Of a stretch of 64,000 nt of DNA, positions 50,401 to 63,540 are shown one piece after another (position 1 is the first letter of the stretch; each line of letters opens with the position of its first letter). The position numbers were made by a program, and so were the translations under genes. This DNA comes from Escarpia spicata (Eukaryota; Annelida; Polychaeta; Sabellida; Siboglinidae). Where the stretch lies: assembly GCA_963995525.1 (NCBI GenBank), contig OZ023210.1:22303913-22367912 (forward strand), given 5' to 3'. The notes below the pieces were generated by a model. That model did no database searches. It saw only the letters and a program-made list of their open reading frames with translations, and was not told the DNA's origin.

Positions 50401-52134
50401 AACTTACGTGGCATTTTCTTGTAACTTACGTGACGGACACAAAAAGGTAACACACATTCCACTTTGTCGTTAACCTAATGATGTGTGTTTCGTGATATCA
50501 GTCTATATTTCGTGAAGAATTGTGTCATGCAGTACTTCTATTTGGGGTAAGACCACATGAAGGATTCGCCGGTAATTACCCACCGAAATAGTGCCCTTCA
50601 AAATACCGTTTTGTTGAGATGTGTGAAATTTGTTGGAGCTCTTTGACATGAGACATGTTGGTCCCGTGAATTCTGAATGAAATACTGTATTAGACAACAT
50701 AAAACATTAAATGGGACTGAGTTTTCACACGCGTAACTTACGTAGCATTTTCTTGTAACTTACGTGACGGACACAAAAGTGTAAGACACATTCCCCTTTT
50801 TCGTTAATGTAGTCATGTGTGTTTCTTGATATCAGTCTACCTTTTCGGAAGATTTGTATTATGCAGTACTTCTATTTGGCGTAAGACCTCATTTAGGATC
50901 CGCCCGCCATTACCCCCCGAAATAGTGCCCTTGAAAATACCGTTTTGGTGTGATGTGTGAATTTTTATGGAGCTCGTTGACATGGGACATGTTACTCCCG
51001 TGAATTTTGAATGAACTACAGCATTAGACAACATAAAACATCTAACGGGATTGAGTTTTGACACGCGTAACTTACGTGGCATTTTCTTGTAACTTACGTG
51101 ACGGACACAAAAAGGTAACACACATTCCACTTTGTCGTTAACCTAATGATGTGTGTTTCGTGATATCAGTCTATATTTCGTGAAGATTTGTGTCATGCAG
51201 TACTTCTATTTGGCGTAAGACCACTTAAAGGATCCGCCGGCAATTACCCTCCGAAAGAGTGCCCTTGAAAATACCGTCTTGGTGTGATGTGTGAATTTTT
51301 ATGGAGCTGTTTCACATGGGACATGTTGGACCCGCGAATTCTGAATGTACTACTCTATTAGAAAATATAAAACATCAAATGGGAATGAGTTTTCACAGGC
51401 GTAACTTACGTGGCATTTTCTTGTAACTTACGTGACGGACACAATATGGTAAATATCATTCCCCTTTGTGTTTAATCTAGTTATGTGTGTATATTTACAT
51501 CAGTATAGCTTTCGTGAAGATGTGTAACATGCAGTACTTCTATTTGGAGTATGACCACATGAAGGATTCGCCGGTAATTACCCACCGAAATAGTGCCCTT
51601 GAAAATACCGTTTTGGTGTGATGTGTGAAATTTTGTGGAGCTCTTTGACATGAGACATGTTGGTCCCGTGAATTCTGAATTAAATACTGTATTAGACAAC
51701 ATAAAACATTAAATGGGACTGAGTTTTCACACGCGTAACTTACGTGGCATTTTCTTGTAACTTACATGACGGACACAAAAGGGTAAGACACATTCCCCTT
51801 TTTCGTTAATGTAGTCATGTGTATTTCTTGATATCAGTCTACCTTTTCGGAAGATTTGTATTATGCAGTACTACTATTTGGCGTAAGACCTCATTTAGGA
51901 TCCGCCCGCCATTACCCCCCGAATTAGTGCCCTTGAAAATACCGTTTTGGTGTGATGTGTGAATTTTTATGGAGCTCGTTGACATGGGACATGTTGCTCC
52001 CGTGAATTTTGAATGAACTATTGCATTAGACAACATAAAACATCTAACGGGATTGAGTTTTGACACGCGTAACTTACGTGGCATTTTCTTGTAACTTACG
52101 TGACGGACACAAAAAGGTAACACACATTCCACTT
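47497..52134. repeat. 1,670-bp pentameric higher-order repeat, second block
   Basis: The same A-C-B-A'-D pentamer as at 40.15 kb, with A starts at 47497, 49167 and 50837 (each 1,670 bp apart) and A' starts at 48499 and 50169. It lies exactly between the two copies of the 10,019-bp-displaced block. Confidence 0.82.
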
Positions 52135-55100
52135 TGTCGTTAACCTAATGATGTGTGTTTCGTGATATCAATCTATATTTCGTGAAGATTTGTGTCATGC
52201 AGTACTTCTATTTGGCGTAAGACCACTTAAAGGATCCGCCGGCAATTACCCTCCGAAAGAGTGCCCTTGAAAATACCGTCTTGGTGTGATGTGTGAATTT
52301 TTATGGAGCTGTTTCACATGGGACATGTTGGACCCGCGAATTCTGAATGTACTACTCTATTAGAAAATATAAAACATCAAATGGGAATGAGTTTTCACAG
52401 GCGTAACTTGCGTGGCATTTTCTTGTAACATACGTGACGGACACAATATGGTAAATATAATTCCCCTTTGTGTTTAATCTAGTTATGTGTGTATATTTAT
52501 ATCAGTATAGCTTTCGTGAAGATTTGTACATGCAGTACTTCTATTTGGGGTAAGACCACATGAAGGATTCGCCGGTAATTACCCACCGAAATAGTGCCCT
52601 TGAAAATACCGTTTTGGTGTGATGTGTGAAATTTGTTGGAGCTCTTTGACATGAGACATGTTGGTTCCGTGAATTCTGAATGAAATACTGTATTAGACAA
52701 CATAAAACATTAAATGGGACTGAGTTTTCACACGCGTAACTTACGTGGCATTTTCTTGTAACTTACGTGACGGACACAAAAGGGTAAGACACATTCCCCT
52801 TTTTCGTTAATGTAGTCATGTGTGTTTCTTGATATCAGTCTACCTTTTCGGAAGATTTGTATTATGCAGTACTTCTATTTGGCGTAAGACCTCATTTAGG
52901 ATCCGCCCGCCATTACCCCCCGAAATAATGCCCTTGAAAATACCGTTTTGGTGTGATGTGTGAATATGTATGGAGCTCGTTGACATGGGACATGTTGCTC
53001 CCGTGAATTTTTAATGAACTACTGCATTAGACAACATAAAACATCTAACGGGATTGAGTTTTGACACGCATAACTTACGTGGCATTTTCTTGTAACTTAC
53101 GTGACGGACACAAAAAGGTAACACACATTCCACTTTGTCTTTAACCTAATGATGTGTGTTTCGTGATATCAATCTATATTTCGTGAAGATTTGTGTCATG
53201 CAGTACTTCTATTTGGCGTAAGACCACTTAAAGGATCCGCCGGCAATTACCCTCCGAAAGAGTGCCCTTGAAAATACCGTCTTGGTGTGATGTGTGAATT
53301 TTTATGGAGCTGTTTCACACGGGACATGTTGGAACCGCGAATTCTGAATGTACTACTCTATTAGAAAATATAAAACATCAAATGGGAATGAGTTTTCACA
53401 GGCGTAACTTACGTGGCATTTTCTTGTAACTTACGTGACGGACACAATATGGTAAATATCATTCCCCTTTGTGTTTAATCTAGTTATGTGTGTATATTTA
53501 TATCAGTATAGCTTTCGTGAAGATGTGTAACATGCAGTACTTCTATTTGGGGTAAGACCACATGAAGGATTCGCCGGTAATTACCCACCGAAATAGTGCC
53601 CTTGAAAATACCGTTTTGGTGTGATGTGTGAAATTTTGTGGAGCTCGTTGACATGGGACATGTTGCTCCCGTGAATTTTTAATGAACTACTGCATTAGAC
53701 AACATAAAACATCTAACGGGATTGAGTTTTGACACGCATAACTTACGTGGCATTTTCTTGTAACTTACGTGACGGACACAAAAAGGTAACACACATTCCA
53801 CTTTGTCGTTAACCTAATGATGTGTGTTTCGTGATATCAATCTATATTTCGTGAAGATTTGTGTCATGCAGTACTTCTATTTGGCGTAAGACCACTTAAA
53901 GGATCCGCCGGCAATTACCCTCCGAAAGAGTGCCCTTGAAAATAATGTCTTGATGTGATGTTTGAATTTTTATGGAGCTGTTTCACACGGGACATGTTGG
54001 ACCCGCGAATTCTGAATGTACTACTCTATTAGAAAATATAAAACATCAAATGGGAATGAGTTTTCACAGACGTAACTTACGTGGCATTTTCTTGTAACTT
54101 ACGTGACGGACACAATATGGTAAATATCATTCCCCTTTGTGTTTAATCTAGTTATGTGTGTATATTTATATCAGTATAGCTTTCGTGAAGATGTGTATCA
54201 TGCAGTACTTCTATTTGGGGTAAGACCACATGAAGGATTCGCCGGTAATTACCCACCGAAATAGTGCCCTTGAAAATACCGTTTTGGTGTGATGTGTGAA
54301 ATTTTGTGGAGCTCTTTGACATGAGACATGTTGGTCCCGTGAATTCTGAATTAAATACTGTATTAGACAACATAAAACATTAAATGGGACTGAGTTTTCA
54401 CACGCGTAACTTACGTGGCATTTTCTTGTAACTTACGTGACGGACACAAAAGGGTAAGACACATTCCCCTTTTTCGTTAATGTAGTCATGTGTATTTCTT
54501 GATATCAGTCTACCTTTTCGGAAGATTTGTATTATGCAGTACTACTATTTGGCGTAAGACCTCATTTAGGATCCGCCCGCCATTACCCCCCGAATTAGTG
54601 CCCTTGAAAATATCGTTTTGGTGTGATGTGTGAATTTTTATGGAGCTCGTTGACATGGGACATGTTGCTCCCGTGAATTTTGAATGAACTATTGCATTAG
54701 ACAACATAAAACATCTAACGGGATTGAGTTTTGACACGCGTAACTTACATGGCATTTTCTTGTAACTTACGTGACGGACACAAAAAGGTAACACACATTC
54801 CACTTTGTCGTTAATCTAATGATGTGTGTTTCGTGATATCAGTCTATATTTCGTGAAGAATTGTGTCATGCAGTACTTCTATTTGGGGTAAGACCACATG
54901 AAGGATTCGCCGGTAATTACCCACCGAAATAGTGCCCTTCAAAATACCGTTTTGTTGAGATGTGTGAAATTTGTTGGAGCTCTTTGACATGAGACATGTT
55001 GGTCCCGTGAATTCTGAATGAAATACTGTATTAGACAACATAAAACATTAACTGGGACTGAGTTTTCACACGCGTAACGTACGTGGCAATTTCTTGTAAC

Positions 55101-57389
55101 TTACGTGACGGACACAAAAGGGTAAGACACATTCCCCTTTTTCGTTAATGTAGTCATGTGTGTTTCTTGATATCAGTCTACCTTTTCGGAAGATTTGTAT
55201 TATGCAGTACTTCTATTTGGCGTAAGACCTCATTTAGGATCCGCCCGCCATTACCCCCCGAAATAGTGCCCTTGAAAATACCGTTTTGGTGTGATGTGTG
55301 AATTTTTATGGAGCTCGTTGACATGGGACATGTTGCTCCCGTGAATTTTGAATGAACTACTGCATTAGACAACATAAAACATCTAACGGGATTGAGTTTT
55401 GACACGCTTAACTTACGTGGCATTTTCTTGTAACTTACGTGACGGACACAAAAAGGTAACACACATTCCACTTTGTCGTTAACCTAATGATGTGTGTTTC
55501 GTGATATCAGTCTATATTTCGTGAAGATTTGTGTTATGCAGTACTTCTATTTGGCGTAAGACCACATAAAGGATCCGCCGGCAATTACCCTCTGAAAGAG
55601 TGCCCTTGAAAATACCGTCTTGGTGTGATGTGTGAATTTTTATGGAGCTGTTTCACAAGGGACATGTTGGACCCGCGAATTCTGAATGTACTACTCTATT
55701 AGAAAATATAAAACATCAAATGGGAATGAGTTTTCACAGACGTAACTTACGTGGCATTTTCTTGTAACTTACGTGACGGACACAATATGGTAAATATCAT
55801 TCCCCTTTGTGTTTAATCTAGTTATGTGTGTATATTTATATCAGTATAGCTTTCGTGAAGATGTGTAACATGCAGTACTTCTATTTGGGGTAAGACCACA
55901 TGAAGGATTCGCCGGTAATTACCCACCGAAATAGTGCCCTTGAAAATACCGTTTTGGTGTGATGTGTGAAATTTTGTGGAGCTCGTTGACATGGGAAATG
56001 TTGCTCCCGTGAATTTTTAATGAACTACTGCATTAGACAACATAAAACATCTAACGGGATTGAGTTTTGACACGCATAACTTACGTGGCATTTTCTTGTA
56101 ACTTACGTGACGGACACAAAAAGGTAACACACATTCCACTTTGTCGTTAACCTAATGATGTGTGTTTCGTGATATCAATCTATATTTCGTGAAGATTTGT
56201 GTCATGCAGTACTTCTATTTGGCGTAAGACCACTTAAAGGATCCGCCGGCAATTACCCTCCGAAAGAGTGCCCTTGAAAATACCGTCTTGGTGTGATGTG
56301 TGAATTTTTATGGAGCTGTTTCACACGGGACATGTTGGACCCGCGAATTCTGAATGTACTACTCTATTAGAAAATATAAAACATCAAATGGGAATGAGTT
56401 TTCACAGGCGTAACTTACGTGGCATTTTCTTGTAACTTACGTGACGGACACAATATGGTAAATATCATTCCACTTTGTGTTTAATCTAGTTATGTGTGTA
56501 TATTTATATCAGTATAGCTTTCGTGAAGATGTGTAACATGCAGTACTTCTATTTGGGGTAAGACCACATGAAGGATTCGCCGGTAATTACCCACCGAAAT
56601 AGTGCCCTTGAAAATACCGTTTTGGTGTGATGTGTGAAATTTTGTGGAGCTCTTTGACATGAGACATGTTGGTCCCGTGAATTCTGAATTAAATACTGTA
56701 TTAGACAACATAAAACATTAAATGGGACTGAGTTTTCACACGCGTAACTTACGTGGCATTTTCTTGTAACTTACGTGACGGACACAAAAGGGTAAGACAC
56801 ATTCCCCTTTTTCGTTAATGTTGTCATGTGTGTTTCTTGATATCAGTCTACCTTTTCGGAAGATTTGTATTATGCAGTACTTCTATTTGGCGCAAGACCT
56901 CATTTAGGATCCGCCCGGCATTACCCCCCGAAATAGTGCACTTGAAAATACCGTTTTGGTGTGATGTGTGAATTTTTATGGAGCTCGTTGACATGGGACA
57001 TGTTGCTCCCGTGAATTTTGAATGAACTACTGCATTAGACAACATCAAACATCTAACGGGATTGAGTTTTGAAACGCGTAACTTACGTGGCATTTTCTTG
57101 TAACTTACGTGACGGACACAAAAAGGTAACACACATTCCACTTTGTCGTTAACCTAATGATGTGTGTTTCGTGATATCAGTCTATATTTCGTGAAGATTT
57201 GTGTCATGCAGTACTTCTATTTGGCGTAAGACCACATAAAGGATCCGCCGGCAATTACCCTCCGAAAGTGTGCCCTTGAAAATACCGTCTTGGTGTGATG
57301 TGTGAATTTTTGTGGAGCTCTTTGACATGAGACATGTTGGTCCCGTGAATTCTGAATGAAATACTGTATTAGACAACATAAAACATTAA
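52135..57389. repeat. Copy 2 of the 10,019-bp-displaced duplication
   Basis: Counterpart of 42116-47370; all landmarks fall 10,019 bp further on (for example 44491 to 54510 and 47163 to 57182). Private changes such as AATAATGTCTTGATG near 53942 show that it has begun to diverge. Confidence 0.85.
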
Positions 57390-60300
57390 CTGGGACTGAG
57401 TTTTCACACGCGTAACGTACGTGGCATTTTCTTGTAACTTACGTGACGGACACAAAAGGGTAAGACACATTCCCCTTTTTCGTTAATGTAGTCATGTGTG
57501 TTTCTTGATATCAGTCTACCTTTTCGGAAGATTTGTATTATGCAGTACTTCTATTTGGCGTAAGACCTCATTTAGGATCCGCCCGCCATTACCCCCCGAA
57601 ATAGTGCCCTTGAAAATACCGTTTTGGTGTGATGTGTGAATTTTTATGGAGCTCGTTGACATGGGACATGTTGCTCCCGTGAATTTTGAATGAACTACTG
57701 CATTAGACAACATAAAACATCTAACGGGATTGAGTTTTGACACGCGTAACTTACGTGGCATTTTCTTGTAACTTACGTGACGGACACAAAAAGGTAACAC
57801 ACATTCCACTTTGTCGTTAACCTAATGATGTGTGTTTCGTGATATCAGTCTATATTTCGTGAAGATTTGTGTCATGCAGTACTTCTATTTGGCGTAAGAC
57901 CACTTAAAGGATCCGCCGGCAATTACCCTCCGAAAGAGTGCCCTTGAAAATACCGTCTTGGTGTGATGTGTGAATTTTTATGGAGCTGTTTCACACGGGA
58001 CATGTTGGAACCGCGAATTCTGAATGTACTACTCTATTAGAAAATATAAAACATCAAATGGGAATGAGTTTTCACAGGCGTAACTTACGTGGCATTTTCT
58101 TGTAACTTACGTGACGGACACAATATGGTAAATATCATTCCCCTTTGTGTTTAATCTAGTTATGTGTGTATATTTATATCAGTATAGCTTTCGTGAAGAT
58201 GTGTAACATGCAGTACTTCTATTTGGGGTAAGACCACATGAAGGATTCGCCGGTAATTACCCACCGAAATAGTGCCCTTGAAAATACCGTCTTGGTGTGA
58301 TGTGTGAATTTTTGTGGAGCTCTTTGACATGAGACATGTTGGTCCCGTGAATTCTGAATGAAATACTGTATTAGACAACATAAAACATTAAATGGGACTG
58401 AGTTTTCAGACGCGTAACTTACGTGGCATTTTCTTGTAACTTACGTGACGGACACAAAAGTGTAAGACACATTCCCCTTTTTCGTTAATGTAGTCATGTG
58501 TGTTTCTTGATATCAGTCTACCTTTTCGGAAGATTTGTATTATGCAGTACTTCTATTTGGCGTAAGACCTCATTTAGGATCCGCCCGCCATTACCCCCCG
58601 AAATAGTGCCCTTGAAAATACCGTTTTGGTGTGATGTGTGAATTTTTATGGAGCTCGTTGACATGGGACATGTTGCTCCCGTGAATTTTGAATGAACTAC
58701 TGCATTAGACAACATAAAACATCTAACGGGATTGAGTTTTGACACGCATAACTTACGTGGCATTTTCTTGTAACTTACGTGACGGACACAAAAAGGTAAC
58801 ACACATTCCACTTTGTCGTTAACCTAATGATGTGTGTTTCGTGATATCAATCTATATTTCGTGAAGATTTGTGTCATGCAGTACTTCTATTTGGCGTAAG
58901 ACCACTTAAAGGATCCGCCGGCAATTACCCTCCGAAAGAGTGCCCTTGAAAATACCGTCTTGGTGTGATGTGTGAATTTTTATGGAGCTGTTTCACACGG
59001 GACATGTTGGACCCGCGAATTCTGAATGTACTACTCTATTAGAAAATATAAAACATAAAATGGGAATGAGTTTTCACAGGCGTAACTTACGTGGCATTTT
59101 CTTGTAACTTACGTGACGGACACAATATGGTAAATATCATTCCCCTTTGTGTTTAATCTAGTTATGTGTGTGTATTTATATCAGTATAGCTTTCGTGAAG
59201 ATGTGTAACATGCAGTACTTCTATTTGGGGTAAGACCACATGAAGGATTCGCCGGTAATTACCCACCGAAATAGTGCCCTTGAAAATACCGTTTTGGTGT
59301 GATGTGTGAAATTTTGTGGAGCTCTTTGACATGAGACATGTTGGTCCCGTGAATTCTGAATTAAATACTGTATTAGACAACATAAAACATTAAATGGGAC
59401 TGAGTTTTCACACGCGTAACTTACGTGGCATTTTCTTGTAACTTACGTGACGGACACAAAAGGGTAAGACACATTCCCCTTTTTCGTTAATGTAGTCATG
59501 TGTATTTCTTGATATCAGTCTACCTTTTCGGAAGATTTGTATTATGCAGTACTACTATTTGGCGTAAGACCTAATTTAGGATCCGCCCGCCATTACCCCC
59601 CGAATTAGTGCCCTTGAAAATACCGTTTTGGTGTGATGTGTGAATTGTTATGGAGCTCGTTGGCATGGGACATGTTGCTCCCGTGAATTTTGAATGAACT
59701 ATTGCATTAGACAACATAAAACATCTAACGGGATTGAGTTTTGACACGCGTAACTTACGTGGCATTTTCTTGTAACTTACGTGACGGACACAAAAAGGTA
59801 ACACACATTCCACTTTGTCGTTAACCTAATGATGTGTGTTTCGTGATATCAGTCTATATTTCGTGAAGATTTGTGTCATGCAGTACTTCTATTTGGGGTA
59901 AGACCACACGAAGTAGTCGCCGGTAATTACCCACCGAAATAGTGCCCTTCAAAATACCATTTTGTTGAGATGTGTGAAATTTGTTGGAGCTCTTTGACAT
60001 GAGACATGTTGGTCCCGTGAATTCTGAATGAAATACTGTATTAGACAACATAAAACATTAAATTGGACTGAGTTTTCACACGCGTAACTTACTTGCCATT
60101 TTCTTGTAACTTACGTGACGGACACAAAAGTGTAAGACACACTCCCCTTTTTCGTTAATGTAGTCATGTGTGTTTCTTGATATCAGTCTACCTTTTCGGA
60201 AGATTTGTATTATGCAGTACTTCTATTTGGCGTAAGACCTCATTTAGGATCAGCCCGCCATTACCCCCCGAAATAGTGCCCTTGAAAATACCGTTTTGGT

Positions 60301-60522
60301 GTGATGTGTGAATTTTTATGGAGCTCGTTGACATGGGACATGTTGCTCCCGTGAATTTTGAATGAACTACTGCATTAGACAACATAAAACATCTAACGGG
60401 ATTGAGTTTTGACACGCGTAACTTACGTGGCATTTTCTTGTAACTTACGTGACGGACACAAAAAGGTAACACACATTCCACTTTGTCGTTAACCTAATGA
60501 TGTGTGTTTCGTGATATCAGTC

Positions 60523-61190
60523 TATATTTCGTGAAGATTTGTGTCATGCAGTACTTCTATTTGTCGTAAAACCACTTAAAGGATCCGCCGGCAATTACCC
60601 TCCTAAAGAGTGCCCTTGAAAATACCGTCTTGGTGTGATGTGTGAATTTTTGTGGAGCTCTTTGACATGAGACATGTTGGTCCCGTGAATTCTGAATTAA
60701 ATACTGTATTAGACAACATAAAACATTAAATGGGACTGAGTTTTCACACGCGTAACTTACGTGGCATTTTCTTGTAACTTACGTGACGGACACAAAAGGG
60801 TAAGACACATTCCCCTTTTTCGTTAATGTAGTCATGTGTGTTTCTTGATATCAGTCTACCTTTTCGGAAGATTTGTATTATGCAGTACTTGTATTTGGCG
60901 TAAGACCTCATTTACGATCCGCCCGCCATTACCCCCCGAAAGAGTGCCCTTGAAAATACCGTCTTGGTGTGATGTGTGAATTTTTATGGAGCTGTTTCAC
61001 ACGGGACATGTTGGACCCGCGAATTCTGAATGTACTACTGCAATAGAAAATATAAAACATCAAATGGGAATGAGTTTTCACAGGCGTAACTTACGTGGCA
61101 TTTTCTTGTAACTTACGTGACGGACACAATATGGTAAATACCATTCCCCTTTGTGTTTAATCTACTTATGTGTGTATATTTATATCAGTA
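60523..61190. repeat. Two chimeric satellite monomers
   Basis: The monomer at 60523-60855 begins as type C (CCACTTAAAGGATCCGCCGG, CCGTCTTGGTG) and switches to type B (TTTGTGGAGCTCTTTGAC). The next, 60856-61190, begins as type A (GACCTCATTTACGATCC) and switches to type C (GAAAGAGTGCC, GGAGCTGTTTCACACGGG). Both switch points fall in or near CTTGAAAATACCGT, which the types share. Confidence 0.8.
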
Positions 61191-63081
61191 TAGCTTTTGT
61201 GAAGATTTGTAACATGCAGTACTTCTATTTGGGGTAAGACCACATGAAGGATTCGCCGGTAATTACCCACCGAAATAGTGCCCTTGAAAATACTGTTTTG
61301 GTGTGACGTGTGAAATTTTGTGGAGCTCTTTGACATGAGACATGTTGGTCCCGTGAATTCTGAATGAAATACTGTATTAGACAACATAAAACATTAAATG
61401 GGACTGAGTTTTCACACGCGTAACTTACGGGGCATTTTCTTGTAACTTACGTGACGGACACAAAAGGGTAAGACACATTCCCCTTTTTCGTTAATGTATT
61501 CATGTGTGTTTCTTGATATCAGTCTACCTTTTCGGAAGATTTGTATTATGCAGTACTTCTATTTGGCGTAAGACCTCATTTAGGATCCGCCCGCCATTAC
61601 CCCCCGAAACAGTGCCCTTAAAAATACCGTTTTGGTGTGATGTGTGAATTTTTATGGAGCTCGTTGAAATGGGACATGTTGCTCCCGTGAATTTTGAATG
61701 AACTACTGCATTAGACAACATAAAACATCTAACGGGATTGAGTTTTGACACGCGTAACTTACGTGGCATTTTCTTGTAACTTACGTGACGGACACAAAAA
61801 GGTAACACACATTCCACTTTGTCGTTAATCTAATGATGTGTGTTTCGTGATATCAGTCTATATTTCGTGAAGATTTGTGTCATGCAGTACTTCTATTTGG
61901 TGTAAGACCACATAAAGGATCCGCCGGCAATTACCCTCCGAAAGAGTGCCCTTGAAAATACCGTCTTGGTGTGATGTGTGAATTTTTATGGAGCTGTTTC
62001 ACATGGGACATGTTGGACCCGCGAATTCTGAATGTACTACTCTATTAGAAAATGTAAAACATCAAATGGGAATGAGTTTTCACAGGCGTAACTTACGTGG
62101 CATTTTCTTGTAACTTACGTGACGGACACAATATGGTAAATATCATTCCCCTTTGTGTTTAATCTAGTTTTGTGTGTATATTTATATCAGTATAGCTTTC
62201 GTGAAGATTTGTAACATGCAGTACTTCTATTTGGGGTAAGACCACATGAAGGATTCGCCGGTAATTACCCACCGAAATAGCGCCCTTGAAAATACCGTTT
62301 TTGTGTGATGTGTGAAATTTTGTGGAGCTCTTTGACATGAGACATGTTGGTCCCGTGAATTCTGAATGAAATACTGTATTAGACAACATAAAACATTAAA
62401 TGGGACTGAGTTTTCACACGCGTAACTTACGTGGCATTTTCTTGTAACTTACGTGACGGACACAAAAGGGTAAGACACATTCCCCTTTTTCGTTAATGTA
62501 GTCATGTGTGTTTCTTGATATCAGTCTACCTTTTAGGAAGATTTGTTTTATGCAGTACTACTATTTGGCGTAAGACCTCATTTAGGATCCGCCCGCCATT
62601 ACCCCCCGAAATAGTGCCCTTGAAAATACCGTTTTGGTGTGATGTGTGAATTTGTATGGAGCTCGTTGACATGGGACATGTTGCTCCCGTGAATTTTGAA
62701 TGAACTATTGCATTAGACAACATAAAACATCTAACGGGATTGAGTTTTGACACGCGTAACTTACGTGGCATTTTCTTGTAACTTACGTGACGGACACAAA
62801 AAGGTAACACACATTCCACTTTGTCGTTAACCTAATGATGTGTGTTTCGTGATATCAGTCTATATGTCGTGAAGATTTGTGTCATGCAGTACTTCTATTT
62901 GGCGTAAGACCACATAAAGGATCCGCCGGCAATTACCCTCCGAAAGAGTGCCCTTGAAAATACCGTCTTGGTGTGATGTGTGAATTTTTATGGAGCTGTT
63001 TCACATGGGACATGTTGGACCCGCGAATTCTGAATGTACTACTGCATTAGAAAATATAAAACATCAAATGGGAATGAGTTT

Positions 63082-63540
63082 ATTGGTATAGGATTATATA
63101 GAATATTCTACAGGGCTTCCGAAAAAGTGCAATTTATTTTTGAGAAATGATTTTGTTTACAAAATTCACCTGTTCTGATATAAGTGCATTTGAATAGTCA
63201 GATTTCCCGGTGTGATTGTAGAATCTGTTGAAAGTAAAATGGTACTTTGGTAGCTGACTTTACTAAGCGGAAGGGTATTTGATAGCAATTTGGCTAGTTG
63301 ACCCTTTATCCGGATTACTGCCTGCATCCATTCGTAAATATTGACGGGTGTCACACATACATGCATTTTACGAGAGCTAGAAATATTAGATTTTGACTAA
63401 ACTCGGCGAGCCTGTCAATCTGATAATATTAATCGCAGGTGAGAAGTTTAAGAAACTTTATATATCACGTTTTCTTATAATCACACAAAACGTTAACATG
63501 GTCGCCAATGGGAAAACTAGTAGTGTGCTGAGCCCATAAG
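63082..63540. other. Non-satellite sequence at the right array edge
   Basis: Single-copy-looking DNA after the array stops in GAATGAGTTT. No convincing gene. On the plus strand, short stop-interrupted stretches near 63345-63530 could be decayed upstream parts of the GPCR that follows (for example GCHTYMHF, which resembles a first extracellular loop and the start of TM3), but this is weak. The minus-strand open frame 63166-63366 has no recognisable content. Confidence 0.4.

Larger units (their letters stand above)
26480..63081. repeat. Main 334-bp satellite array with trimeric higher-order repeat
   Basis: About 109 head-to-tail monomers of about 334 bp in one orientation. Three types alternate on the plus strand as A, C, B. 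A carries GGAGCTCGTTGACATGGG and CATTACCCCCCGAAAT; C carries GGAGCTGTTTCACATGGG and CCGTCTTGGTG; B carries GGAGCTCTTTGACATGAG and GATTCGCCGGTAATTACC. A-C-B makes a unit of about 1,002 bp. Most monomers keep GATATC (monomer edge) and GAATTC; GAGCTC is kept in A and B; GGATCC is kept in A and C but not B. 334 is not a multiple of three, so the minus-strand frames of 65, 73 and 97 codons in each monomer cannot chain into a repeat protein. The array ends inside a C monomer at 63081. Confidence 0.97.

Noticed and set aside
26480..63081. CRISPR-like array
   Set aside because: The repeat unit is 334 bp and contiguous, without short repeats separated by unique spacers, and the setting is eukaryotic.
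26480..63081. CENP-B box in the satellite
   Set aside because: Checked the TTCGTGAAGATTTG and TAACGGGATTGAG stretches against the TTCGnnnnAnnCGGG core; neither fits.
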